A DNA stretch of 64,000 bases from Pipra filicauda (GCF_003945595.2 NW_024104620.1:5277465-5341464); one strand, 5' to 3'; positions 1 through 11,462 are shown, counted from the stretch's first letter. Notes: generated by a model not told the origin, from the sequence alone. Numbers and translations are program-made.

Positions 1-432
1 CACAAGGGTTCTCTGTGCAGGGCTTGGTGTGCCCCGTGCAGGCCAGGAGAATTGTCCCTACCCCGATATGACTGTCCCTGAGCTGCTGGCACAAGTCCTT
101 GGCCATTGGGAACAGTCCTTGCCCTGCCTGCAGCACAGTGGGCTGCAAATCCCAGTGTGCAATAGGAGCAAGAGCTGGGCTCCACGTGCCAAAACACCTC
201 TGTTGTCAGGTGACACGGCTTCACAGTCTCCTGCTGGTGACCCCATGGCAGGTCTGGCTGAACCCTAAGTTGCTGCCCAGGCCAGGCTTGGGGCAGGAGA
301 CCAAGAGTGGCCCTGGGTTGGCATTGCTGAGTGATGAAGGGCAGCCCAGTGCAACAAGGATCCCTTTCCCTCTTCCCTTTCAAGAAGACTGAGCTGTGAA
401 CTTAACAACGCCCCCAGGCCAGGCCAGCTTAC

Positions 433-1006
433 CTGGGTGGTCAGCCAGGATGGAGTCATACTGGTCACAGGTCCTAACCCCATCCTGCATGTTGGTGACA
501 CACTCCCTCCAAAGGCCTCGGCATTTGTGACTTACCTGGAAGCAGGAGAAAGACACCAAAAAGCACCAAAAAGCCCTCCCAGCTCCCCAGGGATCTCCCA
601 GCCCAGCAGGGCAGATTTCAGGCTCCTGCCACCACACCTGGACACATCCCAGTGACTCCCTACCCATACCTGCTCTCTACCTCCTCCTCCTCCTCCTTCT
701 CCAGCACCTCTTTGTCTCTCTAATCCTCTAACCCTTCAACTCAAGCAGAAAGTGGTGGGTTTGTCCCACCATGTCCCTCTCCAAGCCTGTGGAGACATGC
801 TGCAACCTCATGGAGAGCTCCCAGCTGCTCACCTGGAGGGTGATGGTTGCTCTGCTCACCTCTGAAGGTGGTTTCTCTGCTCACCTCCAAGCTGTCATCA
901 GCATTGACCATCCAGCAGTCCGTGCATGTGGCCAGGAGTAGGAAGAGTGTTGAGAGAAGAGTGAGCCCGAACGCTGTCATCTGCAGGGCTGGGCTCATGA
1001 GGACAC
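433..1006 (-). CDS. Claudin-16-like gene, first two coding exons (partial, runs off the left edge)
   Basis: This is a four-span tight-junction protein of the claudin family that most resembles claudin-16 (paracellin). Coding exon 1 runs from 998 down to 885 and starts [11 protein letters not shown]. It encodes transmembrane segment 1, then the stretch [14 protein letters not shown], which is nearly identical to claudin-16. It ends at a good donor, GAG|gtgagc. Exon 2 (535 to 433) begins in phase 0 with [12 protein letters not shown] and carries the claudin GLW-x2-C-x10-C signature of the first extracellular loop. It ends ILADHP at CAG|gtaagc. From memory, the methionine aligns without gaps to the methionine that opens the 235-residue form of human claudin-16. 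An acceptor (ccttgcag) sits 8 bases upstream of the ATG, so an untranslated first exon is likely further right. One oddity is Cys25, where I recall tryptophan in mammals. The remaining exons lie left of base 1. Claudin-16 homology is well supported. Whether this is the CLDN16 orthologue or a second copy cannot be settled here, so no symbol is given. Confidence 0.8.
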
Positions 1007-2389
1007 CTGCAAGGGCACAGAGACATCCACCACCTCTGCTCTGGCTGCTTCCAGCTACCTGATCCACCAAGGACAAAGTGCCACTGACTTTGTCAGATGT
1101 CCTCTGGATCCCTAAGAGCCATCTGGGCCCTGTCTCAGGGTGCTCAGTGCTGTCAAAATGCTCCAGTACCCTCAGCCAAGGTTGGGCTGCCAAGTTTATA
1201 TGTAGAGAGAGCCTTCAGGGGCACAGTAATTTTAGAGAGGAGATATTCCCACGTCAGTTCCCTCTCTTCCAAATAGAAGCTGCCAACCATCAGTAGTTGC
1301 CCTTTGGGAATCAAGAGCTGCTGGAAACCACTGTTAAATAACTGCTGCTGCCAAAACCTGTGACCTGAGCTTGGGTCTTCTGGTATCCAGAGGTTCTCTG
1401 GATGCCTCCATCCCTGCAGCCACGTGACTTGGTGGGGACATCATCTGCCTTTTCTTGCATTTGTTTTTTTCCTCCCAGAAAAGCCACGAGGTGTTGAAAC
1501 ATCCAGGTTGGAGCACAAGCGACTGTCCCATGGAGGTGTCCTAATCCCAAGCACAAGCCCAAAGAAGTATCTCCCATTCTGGGATGGACAGGGGCTGCTG
1601 GGGCATGACAGGGCTGCCCTGAGGAGCTGCCAAGGCTTTCCAAAGAGCAGAAGGGATGGAACCATTCGGTTTCCATCCTAGCCAGAGTTGAAGAGACTCT
1701 GCAGAGAAGGGAGCTGTGCCCAAGGTGTGGACATCCTGTCAGCAAAGACTGGGTGGGAATCCCACCTTGCCGTGTTTTGCAACCCAAAATGCCAAATATT
1801 TTAGTGCCTGAAGTTGCAACCACTGCAACAGCCTTTCTGATGGGGGTTTACATGGATGTGTTAATTAACGAGACCAGGTGAGTCTCTGAGCTCCACGGGT
1901 TAATTATCATGAGGTGATAACCTTGTCATCACCAGGTTTGGTACCTCCAGCCAGAGGCTGCCCACCCTGGCACAGCCCTGGCTCCCTGTGGGGCAGAACT
2001 GGAGAGGAAGGTCATGGTCCCCATGCCCAGTGTGCCACATCTACCCCCACGTCCCCTCTTGGGATGTCACTGGGAGCAGAGACATCACTCCCCCATCATC
2101 TCTGAGCACTTCCACCAGCTTCACTCTGAGTGTATCTTAGCACAGGCAGCCTCCTAGACCCCAGTTTACAATAATTTTTTTTAATTTCCCAGGCTCTGAG
2201 AGCTCTGAGCAAGCTCTCCATAACCTTATTTGTTTCCACTAGACCCTGGTTGTCCTGCAGCCTTCGAAGAAAATCTGTTCAGCTACTTGAGTTATATGAG
2301 CAAGAGAAGAAAAAAAGGAAAAGAAAGAAATTCTTAATGCTGGGAGAAAACAGCCCTAAACCCAGCTGACAATAAAAGGGGAGCATTAC

Positions 2390-2572
2390 CTTCACCACAG
2401 GCTCATCGTAGCTGCAGTGGGATGATGACAGGATCTCTTTGTTGCCGATGATTTGGGATGGGGATGTGGGTCTGGAAGGCTTTTAAGTGCCAGTGGGATT
2501 CGATCTTGACCCATCTGATGGAGTCAGGGGTAGGCAGTGCTGGCCAGAGCCTGTGCTGGGCTATTTAAGGTC
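2390..2572 (-). promoter_or_regulatory. Possible TATA promoter and untranslated first exon of the claudin-16-like gene
   Basis: Read on the minus strand, a TATA-like CTTAAATAG lies at about 2561-2570. Some 170 bases further along there is a donor-like GAAG|gtaatg with the exon edge at 2390. Such an exon would splice to the acceptor just before the claudin-16-like start codon (edge 1006). A second TATA-like ACTTAAAAG lies near 2480. This is inference from motif spacing only; no transcript evidence is visible. Confidence 0.25.
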
Positions 2573-3245
2573 TGTCCAAGGCACGTCAGCTGGGCTTTGT
2601 GCTCTGAGACATGATGGGCATCCCTGCAGTTAGAGCACTCACAGGCTGGGAATGGAGTGTCCACAAAAATGTCACGTGGGGAAACCTCTGGGAACCCGCT
2701 GGGAGCTCTCCCCAGGTGGGAGACTCTGTGTCCTGGGCAAATATCCCCTGTTTTTTAATTAGACCTTTTAGTTACTGCCCAGGGGTGAGTGGCCCAAGAC
2801 ACCGGAGTGACCTAAAACCCAGGAGTGGTGCAAGAGTCAGAGGGATGGAAGGGGCCAAGGAAAGAGTCTGGAATGCCAGGATGATAATTAACTCTTTTGG
2901 TTGACAATTAAGACCCTTCTTTTTTCCCCTCCATTAAGTAGAAAACAAGTGACAAGCACTGCAGTGGGGATGGCTCAGGTACCACGTCTGGGCAGCCCCC
3001 GAGGGGGTGCCTGTGACCCTGGGGAGCAGCACCCCAGCTGCCTGGCACTTGGAGCTAAAAACTTCGTGTTTATTCCCTGATTCTCTACTATTTGGGGGAA
3101 AAAAATCCCTTTTGCTCTCGTTTTCTTGCGCAGGATCCCTGTTGCAGCACCCTCGGAGCATCCCTGGGCTCTCCCAGACCCCTGGGAAACAGCCATAGTT
3201 ACATTTTGGAGGTTATGGCTGAGATGCACTCGGGTTTTTAGAGTG

Positions 3246-3340
3246 GATTTTTTTGTTGGGTTGGTAGGTTTTTCTGGTTGGTTGGTTTTGGGCTTTTTTT
3301 GGGGGTTTTTTTTGGGTTTTTTTTGTTTGTTTTTTCCTCT
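3246..3340. repeat. T/G-rich low-complexity tract
   Basis: This run consists almost only of T and G, with repeated TTGGT and TTTTTGGG blocks. It has no coding value. Confidence 0.75.
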
Positions 3341-5344
3341 CTAGATAATCCTCTACAGCACTTTGCTGTGGGGATTTTGGCAATGCACCAGTCTTGAGCT
3401 TTAGCCCTGCAGAGACCCCCCCAGGTGCCTGATGTGTACAATTGCTTGGGCTTTATTTTGAGTTATCCTGTTTTCCCAGGATTTTGGCACGTGGCAGGTC
3501 CAATGCTTTGGCATGTTAGCAGTGAATTAGGTTTGCAAACCTTCATTTTCCAACCTTTACAGCTCAGGAATTCATGGTCCTTGGACATCCAGGACACGTG
3601 AAATTTTGCTGTGGCCCCAAGTGACACAAAACTGCAGCTCCTATAAAATAAGTTTATTTGTGTTTTCTGCTCATCTAAACAGTCACTTTATGATACTTCA
3701 AACTAATCTGCCTTGTCAGTCCCCAACTGAAACCTTTTGGAGGGTTAAAAGATGCAGGTGGAGGGGCAGAGCCACCAGTAGTCGAGTAATTAAGCTCCTT
3801 TCCCTGGTTAATGAAGGTGAAAACCAGATCTTGGATCCCACAAGGTTTGTCAAAGCCCTGTGTTACAAAAGTGGTGCTGACAAGACCCAAATCTTGATGC
3901 TTTAGCACACACTGTGTTAAAAGCCTGCTGTGGCTGGAGAGGAAAAAAAGAAATTAAGGCATTTTCTTTGATGGGAGCATCTCAGAGAGTTGGAGAGAAT
4001 GCTGTTGGGGCAGGACAATGAATAAAAATTAATAAAACCACGACCAAATTCAAACAGCCACATCCCAGAGGTGTAAGAAAAGCCCCTGTGCGTACCTTTG
4101 GGGAGGGGGGTAATTTTCCCTTTTGCCTCATTTCTACCTGTTTTAAAATTACTATTATTTCCCAGGGGTTTAGCTGAAGGCAAGAGGTATGACCAGAAAC
4201 CTTCAATATTGCTCATTAAACTGCTTTTATTGACCAAAAGTTGTGTGTTGGAAGGGGGGAAACTGTTTTAGCCTGTAAACAGAGACAGATCCTCCTCCTT
4301 GTTGTTCTTCCAGCCCCAGTGTCTTATCCCCAGGGAGCCCTCAGGTGACCCTTGGAGATGTCACGGGAACTCCCAGGGACGGTAAATCCTGGTTTTTGAG
4401 GTGGGAATGGGATGGTTTTGTGGAGCAGGTGTGGCAGGCAGGACAAGGATGCTGAGGAGAGACAGCAGCCCTGCAAAATCCGGGATGGAAAGCGTTATCC
4501 CTGAGGAAAAACATGCACAGCAGGGCAGGGCAGGGGGTTGTGCCCCCACACAGGGGAGCAAAAATCGGCTTAAATTAGCAAAGTGCCCAATTAGGCACAA
4601 GTCAGCTCTGAATTCATGGAAAATGGGAGAAAATAGGCAAAGTTCAGCTCTGAGGGTCCACAAGAGGAAAATGGTGGTGGCATTTCAGCCTTGGGAAGAG
4701 TCCTGTAGAGGGACGATTCCAAGGGGTTTAACCTTAAATTAAGGAATTTTTTAAGGCCATGTCCCCTCCTTCAAAGAGAAATATGTGGCAAAAGAGTCGA
4801 GGTATTCAGCCAGGAGGGCAAGAACTGTTTAGGGTGGGGGAGAGGCTCCTGCCTGGGCCACGCTGCAGAAGTGGCTCTGACCCAGCACTGGAGTCACTGG
4901 GGGAGACTGGTCCAGATGGGGGGTCAGAGGGGATAAAAGAGACAATTCCAAAAAGATACCCGTGATTGAAAATATTTTAATACAATTTTTTAGTACAAAC
5001 AGGAAAAAAAAAAAAAAGGCATTTAAAAATCCCCCACCCATCCCGCATCCCGTAGAAAAATTAATGGAGTTTTATATTAAAAGAATAAAAACATTCTTTA
5101 CACAACACTGCGATATAAAAAGGCCTTTTTAGTCGATTTTTTGGGTGGGTTTTAAAGCACAAGGTTCCTTCTCAAACCTGATGGGTGAAGCCAACCTACA
5201 AGCACTGCTTTCTCCCTGAGGGGGTGCAGGACACAGTTTTAATTTTTGCAGTTTAAAGAGAAAGAGGCAGGTAGTGCAGGGGGAAGGGAAAGAAAAATAG
5301 CATTGCTTCTCCTCCAGCACAGCCTGGGATCCAGAGCAGGTCAA

Positions 5345-5600
5345 CAGAGGGAAAGGAAATAAAATAGAAGGAAAGAAAACATAATGGAGAAAAATAGAGT
5401 GAAATAAAATACAGCAAAATAAAACAGAGGAAGAGAAAATAAAATAGAGTCAAATAAAAGAATATAGTGTAAAATAAAATAAAATAGAGCAAAATAAAAG
5501 AAGATTGAGGAAAATAAAACGAAATAGAGCAAAAGAAAATTTTTTAAAAAATCAGCCATTTCGTCTAATTGGGGTTAAAAAATAAAATAATAAAAAATAG
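5345..5600. repeat. Decayed A-rich simple repeat (AAATAAAATAGAG-type)
   Basis: About 250 bases are built from variants of AAAATAAAATAGAGC, almost free of pyrimidines on the plus strand except T. On the minus strand it translates as meaningless Phe/Leu/Tyr-rich frames that should not be taken for membrane proteins. Confidence 0.8.
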
Positions 5601-5989
5601 ATAACCAAGGTGTTTGGATTATTTCCAGTGTCTTTCCCTGTGGGTTGGCTGGTGCCACAAATGCAGTAGGGCTGGAGGGATGGGGTATGGGGGGTTTGGG
5701 GGGATTTACAGACAAATTGGAGCTTTGGCAGTTGCAGAGCAATTAGCAGCAGTGGTGTGGAGGTCTGAGGAGGCAGAGGCAATTAGCAGGTGGGGTTTGG
5801 AGCCTTCACCGCCTGCTCCAGGGGGTCCTGTTCAGGAAGGGGGATTTGGACCCAGCAGGGAGGCACCAAAATTTGGGGCTCTGTCCATCTGCCACTTGAA
5901 ATAGTTGAGTTGGGCACCAGAAATAAAAACAAACCCTCCTCTGTGCTCAGAGCCCCCTTATTTTTGCTGCTTTAATTTGCCCAAACCCA

Positions 5990-5995
5990 TTTATT
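5990..5995 (-). terminator. CLDN19: Candidate CLDN19 poly(A) signal (AATAAA)
   Basis: AATAAA on the minus strand lies about 700 bases past the claudin-19 stop codon. It is the nearest good hexamer found there and would give a 3' UTR of roughly 0.7 kb. The assignment is tentative. Confidence 0.35.
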
Positions 5996-6698
5996 CTTCT
6001 GTTGAACAAGGCACAGCCTGGTCCTAGGAAGGAACGAGCCCAGGGCAGTTTTTCTTGTCTGGCAGAGCTCAGCTGGAGCAACTGACCTCCAGGCAGGAAT
6101 TAGTAATAATTAATAATAATTTTTAAAACCCTTGGGTTTAGGTAGCAATGAGGCGGAGGAATGCTGTGCACTGGAAGCATCCCTCTGCCAGGAGCAGGGC
6201 ATGGGAATGCTCGAGCCCTGAGTCGGGCTGGGGCTGGTAGGTGTGAAAACCTCATCTCAGGAAAACCAAGCACTGGCTTCGCTCCCCACTCGCTCCCGAA
6301 AACAGGCTGTGGGAGAGGGGTGGTCATGGCACAAAGTGCTTCCGTGCAGCACATCCCCATGGGATCGGCTTTGTGCCCCTGTGGCACTGGCATCAACCTC
6401 CCCCCATTGCCCCTGCAGCATCCCCGTGAGGGATGGACACGGCCCAGCAACCCCAGGGGACTGGGGGTGCCACCCTGCCCACCCGAGGGGACCGTGGCAC
6501 TGATGGATGTGGGAGCTGTGACCCTCAAAACCCCTATTTTAGAGGCTGGCACCGCAAATGGTGCTGAAACCTGGAAGATGAGGAGGAGAAAGGTCTCGTG
6601 GAGCATTCAGGGGACCGGGTGGGGTGGGAGCACCGGGGTCTTGCCCGTTTTTTGGGAGGGGAGGGAGGCACCAGGCGGTGGGAGGGCAGGGTGAGGGC

Positions 6699-9429
6699 TC
6701 AGACGTACTCCCGGGACGTGGAGGGCTGCGACTGCCGGTGGTACTGCTGTGCTCGGCGCTCCTTGGCAGGGCAGGAGCAGCACAGGAGGGACCCCCCCAG
6801 CATGGAGAGGCCGGCGGCCCCCCAGCCGACGAAGAGAGCAGAGCCAAACTCGTACCTGTGGAGAAAGGGGTGGGGGAGCATCAGGGAGGGGGCAGAGAGG
6901 CAGAGGTGCAAACTGAGATGGGCAGTAGGAAGCTCGAAGCCCTGAGGGAGGCGACGGGCAATGCCGAGGCAGAGTTTGGTTCTTCCCTCTCTGTCCCCAC
7001 CTTTCACGTTGGCTGGATCCGGCTCCTACATTTCCCTGTCCTTTAACCCTCCCTTGGGCTGAAACTCCCCATGTGCACCATTAGCCTGTCCCAGCTGGTA
7101 ACAACAAAAGCTTTAGCCTCGGGGACACCTTCTGCAGGGTGGCAGTGAGGGGTGGCAGAGGTCCCTCCCATGTGGCACATCAGCCTTGCCAACACCAGCA
7201 AGGGAAGGTCCAGTGGGAAGTGCAGGGACAAGATGGGATTCAGATGCAGAGCACCCCCCGAGCCAGGCTCTTACCTGGCGTTGATGGGCACGGCGCTCTC
7301 TCTGAAGAACTCGTAGGTCACCTGTGTTGCGTACAAGGACACGGCAGCCAGCGAGCACAGACCTGGGCACAGAACCATGGAATCACAGCATGGTTTGGGT
7401 TGGAAGGGACCTTTAAAGGTCACCTAGTTCAGCCCCCACTAGACATCAAATGCTATCAGTGACACGAAGCCTTCACTGAACGCTCCAACAAACAGCGTTC
7501 AGAGGCTTTGGAGGATTGAGGATTCCTGCACCAGTTTGAGGATTCCTGCACCAGTTTGAGGATTCCTGCATCAGTTTGAGGATTCCTGCACCAGTTTGAG
7601 GATCCCTGCACCAGTTTGAGGATTCCTGCACCAGTGAGGTGCGAAGGCTGGAGCTGCCTTACCAGAGAGGATGAAGAGGACACCTCCAGCGACAGCTATG
7701 CGGCTTTTGGTGACAGGATCCTCCTCCCCAACTTTAGTGCATTTCATGCCCACCACGCTCACGATGATGCCGAAGAAGCCCAGGAGGAGAGAAATGACCA
7801 TGAGAGCCCGGGAGGTCTGGATGTGAACTGCAAGGGAGGGGAGAAAAGCTGCTCCCAGCAGGTGGCTTTGGCCACAGCCGGGCACTGGAAGCAAGGTCAC
7901 CTCGTCCCACGCTGGGGATGGATGTGTCCTTAACCCTGTCCTCACTGTGTGACTCCCATGTCACCTCTTTCCCCACCTGGTAGGTACAGAGACCTCAGCT
8001 CAACTCAGGGCACCACCCCCAACACCATCCCTGACCTTTCCCCCTGCCACACTCATCCTCCTCATGATTGTCTGGGCTGGGAAACACCTTGCCCTGCGCA
8101 GCACCACAGTCCCCAAATACCACAGGGGTGATCCACAGCCTGGGGGTGTGGGGTGGGGGGAGGTTGTGATGCCCCCATGGGGCACTGTTGGTCCCCAAAT
8201 GTGATGGCCACCCTGGAGCTCAAACCCACCAGGGTCAGGGGGCATCCCAGCCCCACAAAGGGACTCGAAACCACAGGGCCAAGAGAGGCTCAGCTGCACT
8301 GTGGGGAGCTCAGATTCATGGATGGAGGGGGGAAACCTGGGCCCACATGGATGGGTGAAGTGGGTTCAGACTTTTCTAAGGGGGGTCAGAGGCATATTAG
8401 AGGGGCTCACACCTAGGGTGAGGTGAGGAGGGCAAGAAGGGTTTGGATCTCCAGAAGACTCTGGAGGGGCCAGGGGGAGCTCGGACCCATGGAGGGGGAA
8501 GGGGGCACCCAGACATTGAGAGGATACAAACCCATATAGGTGGGTTCAAACACTGAGAGGGGCTTGGAGCCATATGGGGGCTGTCAAAACCACGGCAAGA
8601 CTCAGACCTGCAGGGTGTGTGTGTGGGGGGGCACCAGACAACGAGGGGGCACAGACCCATTGCAGGCGTGGGGTTTCAAACCCATATAGATGGTTTCAAA
8701 TACACAGAGGGGGCTTAGAGCCACAGAGGGGCTGTCAAAACCACAGCAGGGCTCAGACCTGCAAGGGTGGGGTGGCACCCAGAGGACACAGACCTGTTGC
8801 AGGTGTAGGGTTTCAAACCCATATAGGTGGTTTCAAATACACAGAGGGGGCTTAGAGCCACAGAGGGGCTGTCAAAACCACAGCAGGGCTCAGCCCTGCA
8901 GGGTGGGGTGGCACCCAGGCACCCAGAGGACACAGACCTGTTGCGGGTGTGGGGTTTCAAACCCGTACAGGTGGGTTCAAACACAGAGAGAGGCTGAGAG
9001 CCATACGGGGGCCATGAAACCCACATCAAGGGCTCGACCTGCAAGAGCAGGGGGCAAGGGCAGCTCAAGATCCCAGGGGAGCTCAGAGAGAGAGTGAGCT
9101 CGGTTCTTGCACCTCAAGGTGCTCAGGATCCCAGGGGAGCTCGGGGTGGAGGGGGTGGGGGGAAGGGAGGGGGGGCTGTAGCCGGGAAAGGGAGCGCGGT
9201 ACCCACCGTCGAGGGAGAGCAGCGAGTCGTGCAGGCGGCACTGGACCTGCCCGGTGCTCTGGGCGGCGCAGCTCATCCACAGCCCCTCGTGGAGCCCCAC
9301 GGCCGTGATGATGGCGTCCCCGGCGTACGAGCTCTGCCGCCACTGCGGCAGCACCGCGGCCGCCAGCGCCGACACCCACCCGGCCAGCGCCGCCAGGTAC
9401 CCGCACAGCTCCCGCGCCCCGCCGCCCAT
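6699..9429 (-). CDS. CLDN19: Claudin-19, complete, four exons, 210 residues
   Basis: This is a tight-junction membrane protein which in mammals pairs with claudin-16 to control paracellular cation (Mg, Ca) flow in kidney and also acts in retina and peripheral myelin. Exons run 9429-9207, 7827-7663, 7362-7275 and 6855-6699 (stop TGA at 6701-6699). All introns are GT-AG and the phases join cleanly. Exon sizes of 223 and 165 match the usual claudin pattern. Exon 1 encodes the first membrane span and the loop signature PQWRQSS...GLWMSC...C. Exon 2 holds spans 2 and 3 ([23 protein letters not shown]). Exon 3 holds loop 2 (VTYEFF). Exon 4 holds span 4 and the short tail. The protein ends SREYV, a PDZ-binding terminus as in the shorter human isoform. 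The start has a good context (GCGATGG). At the exon 1-2 junction the split codon reads Val where the human protein has Gly. The gene lies in the same orientation as P3H1, as in mammals. Confidence 0.93.
7375..7450 (-). mobile_element. CR1 LINE 3'-end fragment in CLDN19 intron 2
   Basis: It holds the typical CR1 tail read in reverse, with the words ATCACAGCATGG, GGTTGGAAGGGACC and TTCAGCCCCCAC. It is a short fragment only 13 bases beyond exon 3. Confidence 0.8.
7521..7638. repeat. Minisatellite, 20-bp unit, about six near-perfect copies
   Basis: The unit GATTCCTGCACCAGTTTGAG repeats exactly every 20 bases from 7521. There are single changes in the third (CATCAG) and fifth (GATCCC) copies. The array sits in CLDN19 intron 2, about 20-25 bases past the exon 2 splice donor on the transcribed strand. 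Confidence 0.95.
8518..9065. repeat. Tandem repeat of about 140-bp units in CLDN19 intron 1
   Basis: Roughly four diverged units each contain GTTTCAAACCCATAT, CACAGAGGGGGCTTAGAGCC and GGGCTCAGACCTGCA. Unit starts lie near 8520, 8672, 8808 and 8954, so the period is about 136-150 bases. Confidence 0.85.
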
Positions 9430-9499
9430 CGCCGCCGCCCCGCGCTCCCCGCACCGCCCGCGGGATGCAGCGCGGCGTGGGAGGAGGGAAAAGGCACGG

Positions 9500-10170
9500 G
9501 AGGGAGGGACAGTGTGTGGGGGGAAGGATTTGGAGTGAGGGGAGAGGTTTGGCGGCAGGGGGAAGGGTCTTGCGGGGGGTGGGGTGGGGGAGATTTGGGT
9601 CCTGGGAGGGATTTTGAGTCCCGAGTGGGAGATTTGGGGCGTGGGGGGGAATTGGGTGCTTGGGGAGGGCAGAGGGGGGCGGAATTAGGGGCATGGAGAG
9701 GGAGCGTTGGGTCTGCTCAGAGAAGAGGTTTGGGGTCTGGGGGGAGAGACTGGAGTCTCGAGTGGGAGATTTGGGGGTGATGTGGGGCTTGGAGGGGGGG
9801 CAGAATTAGGGACCTGGAGAGGGAGCGTTGGATCTCCAGGGAAGAGCATTGGATTCTGCAGGAGGAGAGATCTGAGTTTCGAGTGGGAGATTTGGGGCCA
9901 AAGGGGGGGGATGATGTGGGGCTTGGGGGGGAATTGGGTACTGGGGGCAGGGAGGGGTGGAATTAGGGGCCTGAGAGGGAGCATTGGGTCCCCAGGGAAG
10001 AGCATTGGGTTCTGCTGGGGGAGAGATTTAGGATCTGAAGGGGAAGAGATTTGAATCTGAGGAGAGTGATTTGGGGCTGGAGGTGAGGATTTGAGTCCTG
10101 GAAGGGAGAATTTAGCCTTGGGGTAAAGATTTGGGGCATGGGGAGTATTTCTGTCCTACAGGAGATATTT
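9500..10170. repeat. G-rich tandem repeat upstream of CLDN19
   Basis: This strongly G-rich plus strand has repeated modules such as GAATTAGGGGCATGGAGAGG (near 9681, 9803 and 9959) and GAGTGGGAGATTTGGGG. Many runs of 4-9 Gs are present. It starts about 70 bases upstream of the claudin-19 ATG, so it overlaps the likely promoter. Confidence 0.8.
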
Positions 10171-11114
10171 GGGTCTTGAGGGAGATGGGGACTCCACAGT
10201 GGAGGGATATGGGAAAATGGGGGCCCCCAACGGGAAGAGGGGAAGGGGTGTGGAGGAGGTGACCCCTCCCCCCCCCCAAATCCATGACCCCCTGCACCCC
10301 TGCCGTGGGCTGGGAGCCCCCCCCCCAACCACAGAGGCCCCGGGGGTGGCTCCAGGAATTCGACAGGGAGCAGGGAAGGGGTTCATTTAGTGAGGGAATT
10401 CGGGCACACCACGCCACCCACCGTGGCACCAACAAAAGACACCATTGTCAGCGGTGTCCCCCTGCAGGAGGGGGACACGGGGTGTAGGGGGGACACGTGC
10501 CACCACCCCGGTGACACCAAGCCCGTGGCAGCCCCAGGACCTGGCAATGGTTAACCTCCCCGGCCTCATCAGCAGTCTGCTCACGCGCCCAGGCAGCCGG
10601 GTCAGCCGCGGGGATGGTGGGCACCCTCCAGTGGGACCATCTTTTCATCCTGCAGAAACCTACCCCAGACCCCCTCTCGCCCACCCTGATGCTGAACGGG
10701 CCCTGCCCTACGCCCTCTCCCAGTGGGATGGGGGTGCTGGGTACTGGTGCAGCGGGGCAGGATTTATTTGCCCACATTCCCGGGATGGTTATGGTAATGG
10801 CCAGACACCCGCGGGAACAATTCGATGCCCTGTCCGGGGGTGCCAGAGTGCTCAATGTCCTTCTTGTTCAAGGACGGTTCCCTCCTCCTTGGAATGGTGG
10901 GTCTCTGCCCACGCTGCAGGAGTGGGGTCCAGGGGATGCTCAGCCGAGGGCTGCACTGCCCCTGATGCCCCTGGGGCACCTTGTCCCCCCCAAAAACACC
11001 TTTGTGGGGTTGCAGGGCTACAACACCCTTCAGTAAATGTTTGCCAGGAGGAAAGGCTGCACCCCAACACTGATGGCAGCCAAAGGGGGGGCAGCAGACT
11101 CCAGCCAGCGACAG
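10171..11114. other. Spacer between CLDN19 and P3H1
   Basis: No gene was recognised. The sequence is GC-rich with C runs near 10266-10330. Frames are open by base composition only. Confidence 0.45.
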
Positions 11115-11131
11115 GTTAGAAAAAAAATAGC

Positions 11132-11137
11132 TTTATT
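11132..11137 (-). terminator. P3H1: P3H1 poly(A) signal (AATAAA)
   Basis: AATAAA on the minus strand lies about 330 bases past the P3H1 stop, followed by an A/T-rich stretch (minus-strand T run at 11118-11128). It gives a compact 3' UTR. Confidence 0.65.
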
Positions 11138-11462
11138 CACCCATCTTCTGCAGAAGGCACTTAAATAGCCGCAGGCTCAGGAAAGGCACACAACTGCACC
11201 TGTGGCACTGGGGCCTCACCCCTAACACAGCACCCCTCCCTTGTCCCCATGTCACCCCTCTGAGCCTCTATCACATCCCAGGTCAGCTCCACGGGGGGAT
11301 GCTGGATGGTGCAGGGGCAGCGCAGGGCATTCCCCAGTGCCCCATCCCATGCAGGTTAGGGGCAGAGGGGGGTCCCATATGTCACCCTGATGACTGAGCA
11401 GCCCGAAGCTGCAATGCTGGTGTCACTGGTCCCGGCAGGGACATCCTGGTCCCCGTGGGACA

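Larger units (their letters stand above)
2573..5969. other. Gene-free spacer between claudin-16-like and claudin-19 genes
   Basis: No exon with a recognisable protein match was found on either strand in this stretch. The open frames seen here are short and lack family motifs. It holds a T/G-rich low-complexity tract (about 3246-3340) and a decayed A-rich simple repeat (about 5345-5600). Confidence 0.5.

Noticed and set aside
5253..5559. Phe/Leu/Tyr-rich frames that look like membrane proteins
   Set aside because: They are translations of the A-rich simple repeat on the opposite strand.
7521..7638. Regular 20-bp direct repeats reminiscent of a CRISPR array
   Set aside because: There are no unique spacers between the units and the setting is a vertebrate intron; it is a minisatellite.
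10614..11119. Overlapping open frames of 140-220 codons on both strands between CLDN19 and P3H1
   Set aside because: They have no conserved motif, no splice context and Pro/Gly-heavy composition typical of GC-rich spacer.
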